64,000 nucleotides of DNA from Dillenia suffruticosa (taxonomy: Eukaryota; Streptophyta; Magnoliopsida; Dilleniales; Dilleniaceae): NCBI GenBank assembly GCA_033439265.1, contig JAVTVX010000009.1, positions 5,755,609 to 5,819,608 on the forward strand, written 5' to 3'. The notes beneath the pieces were generated by a model. That model had not been told where the DNA came from. It saw nothing but the letters and a program-made list of their open reading frames with translations, and made no database searches. Numbering within the stretch: the stretch's first letter is position 1; each line of letters starts with the position of its first letter. The translations under genes were made by a program, and so were the position numbers. Shown piece after piece: positions 57,355 through 64,000 of the stretch.

Positions 57355-57829
57355 GGTTATAATTTTTAATGCCAACCCTGAGTTTTCATGGGATAATGAC
57401 ATTTGGGAAATCAAAATTAACCTTTAGACTATTAAAATGAGGAGAATAAGTGAAAAATCTAATCAAAACTTGATCTATTAATCTCATCATGGAAAAAATC
57501 ACCTTTGGACTGTTAAACTCCTCTTTGCCGCCATAGCCACTGATCTCATGGATGGCGGAAATTCACTGCAAGATCAAGACGGAATCACGAATGACAGGGG
57601 ACACATCCTTTTCTTGACTCAATCACGGCAAGAACCAGAAGTTTTCGGTGATTGCCCCCAAATCTTGAAACCCTGGTAATCAGAAAAACCTAATTGATTA
57701 GACCCCACCTGAATACTTGGGTTTCAAGAATTCAAGAACTCTTGGAGACAGAAATGAAGGTTACTAAAGAGAGAAGGAGGGGGAGGAGGAGGAGGAGGGA
57801 TATATAATGTTACAACAATCGTCTGCTTT
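57355..57829. other. Spacer with GGA-rich end, no gene
   Basis: Moderate GC and no long frame. A GGAGGGGGAGGAGGAGG run lies at about 57774-57800, typical of a transcript leader, but no gene can be tied to it. Confidence 0.3.
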
Positions 57830-57972
57830 AATTGCCATTCTGCACCAGAAGAAAACAATCATTCACCTCAAATGATTCGCTTTTATTAACGTGGGAATCA
57901 ATCTAATACATCTAAAATATACTGAATTCACGGGTTTCAATGTACCTCTAATATTTAACAATGCAACGGGTG

Positions 57973-58010
<38 letters not shown>

Positions 58011-58047
58011 ACTTTTCTAAATTTAGTTTGTGTCTCAACATCTTCAA
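57830..58047. repeat. Inverted repeat arm 2 (partner 48223-48436)
   Basis: Reverse complement of the arm at 48223-48436, with a longer (CT)n at about 57972-58010. A shorter local repeat (GATAATAGAACATG plus CAACATCTTCAAGTT) continues to about 58140. Confidence 0.85.
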
Positions 58048-58299
58048 GTTGCCCAATGGATAATAGAACATGCTCCCCACATGCTACCGAAAAAAAAAAT
58101 GCCCTTCGATAATAGAACATGTCCCAACATCTTCAAGTTTCTCTATCTACTGCATTGAGTATGCCACATGCTACGAACTGTACGGTTTGTTTTAAGAAAA
58201 CTTAGAGCCAAGGAAAAAAAAAATGGAAAGAGGAGCCAGTTTTCTTGATTCTGATTGCCAAATACATACCACACATAAGCAAACACAGTAAGAAAACAG

Positions 58300-58559
58300 A
58301 ATATCACCGATAAAAGAAAATTTATTATTGATAGTAAAAATTTCATCGTCAAAGGATATTAATAATAGATTTTTTTCATCACTAAATTCATTACTAAAAA
58401 TTATTTCACTAAATATTATTTACGGTATACTATTAATCGCTAAATATTAATGACGGATTAGTTATAGAAAATTTCCTAATAAAAGAAAATATGTAAAAAT
58501 ATTAACGATAGATTTTTTTCCTCGTTAATTTTTCGTTGATACCCTCTTTTCTAATAGTG
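58300..58559. mobile_element. CACTA-like terminal segment
   Basis: Sub-terminal words of the type TTTTTTC(A/C)TC(A/G)CTAA and TTAACGATAGA lead to TTTTCTAATAGTG at 58547-58559. That is the reverse complement of CACTATTAGAAAA, a common CACTA terminus. The other terminus was not found in the window before it, so this is a truncated or internally deleted copy. It differs from the 8417 family. Confidence 0.6.
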
Positions 58560-58899
58560 AAAGTTAATATAACGAACATGATGATAGTATGTAAATAATA
58601 TTTGTCAATGCTTCCGATGAGTTATAACTCAATTACCACTATCCTCTCTCCTTACAAATGTTTCAAGTTTGAACTTCCCTATTTATCAACTCTTCAATTT
58701 ATTTTTTGTTTGTTATCATTTTATAAGTATCCAATCATGGTAATTCTACAATGAGTTACCAATAATTCTACTGAGTTACCAATAAAACTTTACAACGATA
58801 ACAAGTTAAACCGTATTTCCAAATTTTTGGATTAATCGTTGGAGACATATATATATACACACGAAAGGAGAGATCAAAATTATTTAACACAAGAAATGA
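58560..58899. other. Spacer with possible tRNA-like word
   Basis: No gene. GAGTTATAACTCAATTACCA followed by CAAGTTTGAACTTCC (58619-58676) has a weak A-box/B-box look. The rest is AT-rich. Confidence 0.25.
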
Positions 58900-58971
58900 C
58901 AGCGTATTGATGAGATAACCGAGAAGAAACTAAGAGGTTCTGGTCTAGCATTTCATGTTTCTATGGAATAA
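58900..58971 (+). pseudogene. Sulfotransferase remnant B4 (last 23 codons)
   Basis: The frame reads QRIDEITEKKLRGSGLAF, then HVSME and a TAA at 58969-58971. This matches the C-terminal helix and end of subfamily B SOTs (ERIDKITEQKLGRFGLEF in B3). An EM-like GAAATGA just before it is out of frame. Nothing of the rest of the gene is seen upstream, where CACTA-like DNA begins. It is too short to be anything but a relic. Confidence 0.7.
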
Positions 58972-59435
58972 ATATTCGGTAATTAATGATGAATTTATAG
59001 AAATGGTTTTTGTACGGTGAATAATAGTCCTTGGGGACTATATGCAACCCTAAAAGTTTTCGAAGTTTTGTTTTATTGGAATATCTCAATAATAAACGGT
59101 TTTTATTCAAATATTTTCTTTTTTAGATTTCGTATTTAAATTTTTATAAATATATATATTTTCGTGTTTATCAGGTCCCTATATAATAAAAAAGAAAAGA
59201 AAAAGTTATCAAATTTTCATTTGACGAGTTTGTAATATTGGTGCTCTCTTAGAACTCCATTTGCCAATTGAAGGGCGGTAGGCGTAGAGGTAGCAATTAG
59301 GCCCCCAGGGGCAGGCACCCCTGGGGATCCATCATATGGGATGGGGGGGGGGGGAAGGCTTTTGCCCCCATGGCGTGGGCAAGAAATTGGCTTTTTCTTG
59401 TGTCCGAAGAAATGAGAAATCACCGTTTGCCTTTT
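58972..59435. other. Spacer with G run, no gene
   Basis: Contains CCCCAGGGGCAGGCACCCCTGGGG (inverted) at about 59303-59326 and a 13-G run at about 59341-59353. No coding likeness. Confidence 0.3.
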
Positions 59436-59751
59436 GTGAAAAAATTACCAGATTTCATTGGCTACCCCACTCTCCCTTGAGGAAGAAAATAGTGGTGGTT
59501 TTCGAGAAAATTGTGGACTCGTGTAGCTTTGAGAACTTGAGCAGCCTTGATGTCATAGGAGGGGAAAGCATCGACCGGAGGCTCCCGTAGCCATTGACAA
59601 GGACCCAAATTTTTGCAATGGTAAAACTGGATGCTGGCAGAGTCATTTGACACCTGAGATGGCTGAGCCTTTGGATCAAATTACTATGGAGAAATTTGGG
59701 GGTCACCGGCTTGCCTTTGTATCTCTCAGATATGGGTGGCTAGAAATTTAG
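59436..59751 (+). pseudogene. Sulfotransferase remnant B5 (C-terminal third)
   Basis: Starts VKKLPDFIGYP (VQKIADFLGYP in B3). After a one-base shift it reads LSLEEEN, then EKIVDSCSFENLSSLDV. About 25 codons holding the NKTG and loop start are scrambled. Then CWQSHLTPEMAEPLDQI and MEKFGGHRLAF follow, ending at a TAG (59749-59751). The first two thirds of the gene, including the PAPS 5'-loop and catalytic His, are missing. It lies 3 kb after B3 in the same direction and is a dead tandem copy. Confidence 0.85.
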
Positions 59752-61070
59752 GATCTATCTGGCTTGTTTAAAACGTTCGGTCTAACCTAATAATCTATTC
59801 AAAAGCCTACTTTTTTTAAAGATTTTTATTTGATTTGTATAATTAAAAAGAGTAGGATTAAAATAAGCCAAGTCGGGTCGCCTCAGGTTTGAGATTCTAG
59901 ATGCCAACACTCAAGAAGGTAATTAGACCATGTTTAGGCACAAATTCACTATATAAGCAGGGTATATTGAATGCCAACGAGCTATAGTTTAATAGTTAAT
60001 GTTATCATTCTTGTTTGAAATCTCAAGTTAGGATCTTTCTTATATATCAAAAATATGGTATATTCCGTCTTTGGACATTTCTTGCTCTAGAAATGCATTT
60101 TCTATGTTTGGTGTTTTTGAAATTGCTTTGTTTCTTCTTGATTTGGGTGTGTTCAAGCTTTAATAGAAATGAACTTCTCGAGTATCTTTGCTTAACACAC
60201 TAAAATACTTTTTCTCTTTTTCTTTTAACTTTCTTGACAATTGAAGAAAGAAATTTGATATGGGCTTTTAATGCGCATAAAAATTTGAGTAACTTACCGA
60301 GCCAAGGTTCTAGGCCACACTAAAATAGTTGATATCCATATGATTCAGGTTTTCTTCCAAGTTAGAGACACTTGGTTTAAGAATCAAAATTGAATTTAGA
60401 ATTGAAGATTTTGGGAATAAATTTAAAAAACCCATCTCTTCACTTAAATTTTAGAAACCCCAAAATTTTGGGTTTTTATTTCTAGACCATCATTCATATT
60501 TCATTAAGCTTAACAAATGATATGAATTATAACTCGATTTTTAACTCTGATTCACTTTGGAATTGTCTCTAAATTTATTTTTTGGAGAAGTGCTTTCAAG
60601 CCCAGGCGCCCACTCGGAGAGGTCCATAGGAAATTGCCCTTTGTTACAAGATTAACACTCTTCCAGAACTTGAAATTTTTGTTCTGATGTTAAATAAAGA
60701 AAAATATATAAAAATGTACTCAATAGCTATTACAGCCTTTTCTTTTTTTCTTTTAATCAATCAAAGGAAAAGGTTATTACAAATCACTAAAGGTGATGCT
60801 AAGTTATTTTCTTGCAATTAATTTTTTTTTTTAGATTATTTTTACAAAGAGTATATGAAAAAATTTTGTGAAATTGTTTAGATGATATATAGCATCCTTG
60901 ACAAATATTGGGGTGTATCCGGCAAAGTGGGGTAATTTGATTTTGGTTTAACCTAAATACAAAAAATTTAAATTTTAAAGTACTTTCTTTTGAAAGAAAA
61001 TTGAGAAAATAAAATAAATTAAAAACTTGAGAAAGGAAAAGTTTGGTACGTAAGAATCCCAAAATATTTA
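59752..61070. other. Gene-free AT-rich region
   Basis: No coding likeness. Short open frames at 60015-60203 and on the minus strand at 60799-61083 have no recognisable family. Nothing else is seen. Confidence 0.35.
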
Positions 61071-61081
61071 TATACACACAC

Positions 61082-61174
<93 letters not shown>
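61071..61174. repeat. (CA)n/(TG)n microsatellite
   Basis: About six CA units run into about 45 TG units, with a short palindrome CACACATGTGTG at the junction. Open frames of alternating Cys and Val here are artefacts of the repeat. Confidence 0.97.
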
Positions 61175-61175
<1 letters not shown>

Positions 61176-61195
61176 CTTATAAGTTTCGTAAATAT

Positions 61196-61285
61196 GATAA
61201 ATATAAGAGGTTGCGCAAGTGTCAGAGTGTTATCTCTTGGGGTTCAACAAAGATCTGGGGGTCGACTCCCAAGTCATGATGAACG
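61196..61285 (+). repeat. tRNA-like stretch, possible SINE head
   Basis: GAGGTTGCGCAAGTGTCAGAG (A-box-like, similar to GGTGGCGCAGTTGGTAGAG in plant SINEs), then GGGGGTCGACTCCCAAG (B-box-like). It begins right after the TG microsatellite. Only a tentative call. Confidence 0.35.
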
Positions 61286-61972
61286 TCAACCATTAATAAC
61301 TGTCTATGCATTCAGAGTATTGTCCAGCGATATTGAATCGTTTTTATGGTATCATTATGAGTTTAATATGGATTTGAGTGAGAATATAATTTGGTTGTAA
61401 ACCACACACACATACATTAATATATATATATGGATATAATACGTTTGTATATTTATATGCATGTATGTATTTTTTTAATAAATCATGATATATAATAATA
61501 ATTTTGAATTAGAATAAATTTGATTCAACCGTAATTGAATTTTTAATCTCTTTTGACGTTTATTTTTTTAATACACATAATTGAAACATGGGATTTTGTT
61601 TGAATGATACAAGTTTTCAACTCTTAAACCAACTAAAGCATTACTATATAGATGTACTTATGTATGTATGTATATTTGAATGATACCAACTTGTGGTAGA
61701 TTATGAACTCAGTTAATATCTTGAATTTAGATTTTAAAAATAAAAAAATAAACATAGGAAACCCTAATTGAATCATATATCTACTCGAATCCGATCAGTC
61801 GGAGTTTTGGATACACGTTCAAATAAAATATATGTATGAATGGTTGGTTTGCCTCAATGAATGCCCACTCTTTAAATACGTAAACACATTACGTCAAAAT
61901 AATAAAATATTGTATATTAGATAACCACTTATATATATCATTTCTTTTTTGAAGATAAATATTCAGGAAAAG
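61286..61972. other. AT-rich spacer
   Basis: ATGTATGTA-rich words and no gene. Confidence 0.3.
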
Positions 61973-62203
61973 CTATATCCGTCTAAATTTCTTGCACCTG
62001 GGTGTGACCGTCTTCATCCGCAGAAAAAGGCTCTCCGAGTCATTGGTCCAGCCTCTGAACAAGGTCCTTAATCCTCCGCTTGCTATTCTGGGCTTGCTTT
62101 TAAAAAGCCCACTATATGATCCCAAAAGGGCAGACTTCGACTGTTCCATGGCCACGTGAAGAAGTTCATCAACTTGTAGAAAAAGAGAATTGTAGTTGGC
62201 CAA
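61973..62203 (-). other. Possible exon or gene fragment of unknown kind
   Basis: On the minus strand a stretch of normal GC content stands out from the AT-rich surroundings. One frame is open for 76 codons (LQVDELLHVAMEQSKSALLG at the start of its better part). A second frame gives KQAQNSKRRIKDLVQRLDQ and LGEPFSADEDGHTQVQEI, a helix-like segment, but with stops. I recognise no family in either. It could be a fragment of a host gene captured or left behind by a transposon. The function is unknown. Confidence 0.2.
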
Positions 62204-62697
62204 CGATCACATCTATCAAACTCTTCCTTTTTTTTTTGTAGTGTTAAATTTTACCTTTTAAGTTGAGATTTATCCTAAAAGAAGTGTTTGTTTTACTTTA
62301 GTATTTCATCACTATCTTTTCAAATACTACAAAGTAATGATAAATCGCAATTGCTATCACCAAAATGGTAATATATAAGTGATATTAGTATTTATGTGTT
62401 TGTAAGGTGCCAAGTTTCATTACTAAAGTATGAGCCCGACAAACTTTGGACATTAATTAGAATATTAATGGAGCAATAGCCACAAATTTGACACCATAGT
62501 TTAAAAATGAATTCTTTATAACGTATAATAGTAATACAATCATAGATCATAATTTAAATTTTATCCGACTAATTCAGTTTATGTAGAAAAATTCAAATAA
62601 TAAAAAACTCTTTATCAAGTGTTTCCTTCAAAATCTAATCTTTTAAAAATACATATATTTCAATAATTTTTGTGATTTCTCGTAAAAAAATAAAATA
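62204..62697. other. AT-rich spacer
   Basis: No gene seen. Confidence 0.3.
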
Positions 62698-62835
62698 GTA
62701 ATACAATCGTCCTTCTCGACATCCACCGTCGACCACAAGAAAAACACTTACAATAACCAACCAAACCAACCACGCCATTTTTTAACATTATCTTTCTTGC
62801 GGTACGGAGATTTTCTCTTCTGTTTTTTTTTTTTT
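62698..62835. repeat. Direct repeat of about 135 bp, copy 1
   Basis: Matches 63222-63355: CACCGTCGACCA(C/T)AAGAAAAACAC, ACAATAACCAAC, GCCATTTTTTAA(C/T)ATTATCTTTC and GCGGTA(C/T)GGAGATTTTCTC. Each ends in a T-rich run. Non-coding. Confidence 0.8.
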
Positions 62836-63221
62836 TTCCCTTTGGGTTGATGGAGATTCCATAGGGAAGCAAACCCAATAAAAGAAAAGATAAGTGTCAG
62901 ATGCGAAAGTAATTGCCATGCTCTATTTATGGGAATAAAAAATAACATTATTTTTGGTACCTTAATTTAACGATCAATCGATATTTAGAGTTTCATCTAA
63001 ATTAATCTAAATCGATTGTTGTAGGGTCTATTTTATAGAAACGGATCTTTCAATATTATTTTTTCATATCTAGAAGAGTCAAACTTCCGATCAGATTAAT
63101 GGACAAAAATTTCTATCTCACTTACATCAATAAATATTAATTAAAGAATAATAATAACATTATTCGGCTTATCCCCATCATATTTTATTATACCGGTCAT
63201 ATTATACTAGGAATAAAAAAA
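62836..63221. repeat. Dispersed AT-rich repeat between the two copies
   Basis: The part at about 62960-63130 (ATCGATTGTTG, TTTCAATATTATTTTTTC, CTAGAAGAGTCAAACTTC) resembles 46115-46260 and is one more member of that dispersed family. Confidence 0.5.
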
Positions 63222-63355
63222 TAGTCATTCGATTGTCCTTTTCAACATTCACCGTCGACCATAAGAAAAACACATACAATAACCAACTACACCAACCATG
63301 CCATTTTTTAATATTATCTTTCCGCGGTATGGAGATTTTCTCTGTTTTTTATTTT
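63222..63355. repeat. Direct repeat of about 135 bp, copy 2
   Basis: Partner of 62698-62835, with several transitions and a small gap near CTTTCCGCGG. Confidence 0.8.
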
Positions 63356-64000
63356 ATTTTATTTATTTTTATTGAAAAACACATGCAATAAAATCTCAAC
63401 TTCTATCGACTTCATTATTCAGCTTATCTCTATTATATTTTATTATACTAGTAATATTTTTTTAATCAAAATAAAAAATAACATTTATGGAAAATGTAAC
63501 ATCTTGTAAATAAAAGTTAAATTTCTCTTTAAAAATATTCAAATAATTAGTGCCTCGATATGTTTTACATTAAAAATTTTGCTAAAGTTAAGCTAAATTT
63601 GATCTCAATTTTCTTTTCCTTTTTTTAAATGGCATCAATATAACCCCAATAGGCCCCGGATAGACAAACTACATTTATTCATGGACTCATGTTTTGGAAA
63701 GAGAGTCCAACACCATCCCCCGGGGGCGGGACGGGGGGGGGGGGGGCGGCGCGCACTGGGCTCTTCCAGGATTCCATTTTATTTCTAAGGATCCAAATGG
63801 ACAGAAGAAAACCAGGCAGACATCCATTGTACATACTCCCATTTCCAATTGTGATAAGTGGGACGTTCAAGCCCTTCGATGTGAAATTTCAATTTTTTGT
63901 TAAGGACTAAAAAGTAAAAAAGTGAAAAGTATGTGTTCACGTCTCTATGTAATAAGAATATTATATGGATCAATAATCAATCAATCTAATTGAACAGAGT
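63356..64000. other. Window end, no gene
   Basis: AT-rich, with CCCCCGGGGGCGGGACGGGGGGGG at about 63717-63750, a G-rich island in AT-rich DNA. The short open frames over it on both strands have no family likeness. Confidence 0.35.

Noticed and set aside
61043-61400. Frames with long alternating Cys-Val stretches
   Set aside because: Translation of the TG microsatellite.

Overview
This window reads as nuclear DNA of a flowering plant, probably a eudicot. It is AT-rich and full of LTR retrotransposons, CACTA-like DNA-transposon ends and microsatellites. Its only host genes that can be recognised are intronless members of the plant cytosolic sulfotransferase family (SOT, PF00685). Nothing looks prokaryotic or organellar: there are no operons, rRNAs or CRISPR arrays. 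The species cannot be named from the sequence.

The backbone is a sulfotransferase cluster of nine copies or remnants in two subfamilies. Subfamily A lies between 3.5 and 18 kb: A1 (3516-4542, frameshifted), A2 (5665-6664, minus strand, several frameshifts), A3 (13223-14218, intact) and A4 (16928-17944, intact). Subfamily B lies between 35 and 60 kb: B1 (35371-36423, pseudogene that has lost its start codon), B2 (41644-42696, intact), B3 (55557-56591, intact) and two C-terminal remnants, B4 (58900-58971) and B5 (59436-59751). The intact genes would make about 331-350 residue cytosolic enzymes that move a sulfonate group from PAPS to a small hydroxylated acceptor. The acceptor cannot be told from sequence. 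Each intact or nearly intact copy has a TATA box 85-108 bp before its ATG. Three of the four intact copies carry non-consensus residues in the C-terminal PAPS-binding loop.

Transposons fill the space between genes. From left to right: the 3' end of a Gypsy-type LTR (1-1232) inserted in a chromodomain Gypsy remnant; a short Copia fragment (about 2557-3240); a CACTA-like block (8417-12438) that starts exactly where a 301-bp repeat ends; a complete Copia element with 493-bp LTRs and a CATCA target duplication (18295-25312); a second, more decayed Copia (25755-34154, target duplication AAACC); a 3.1-kb solo LTR (36850-39959, target duplication AACTG) inside the RNase H domain of a LINE-like remnant; a 5'-truncated Copia on the minus strand (49637-53740); and another CACTA-like end (58300-58559). 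All the Copia reading frames are interrupted, so none could move on its own.

No clearly new multi-gene system was found. The points most worth following are the altered PAPS loops in A4 and B2, the duplicated upstream sequences of B1 and B2, the 9.5-kb-spaced inverted repeats around B3, the repeat pair at 1.9 and 43.5 kb that brackets most of the cluster, and the roughly 1.1-1.5 kb 3' spacer shared by the three Copia elements.
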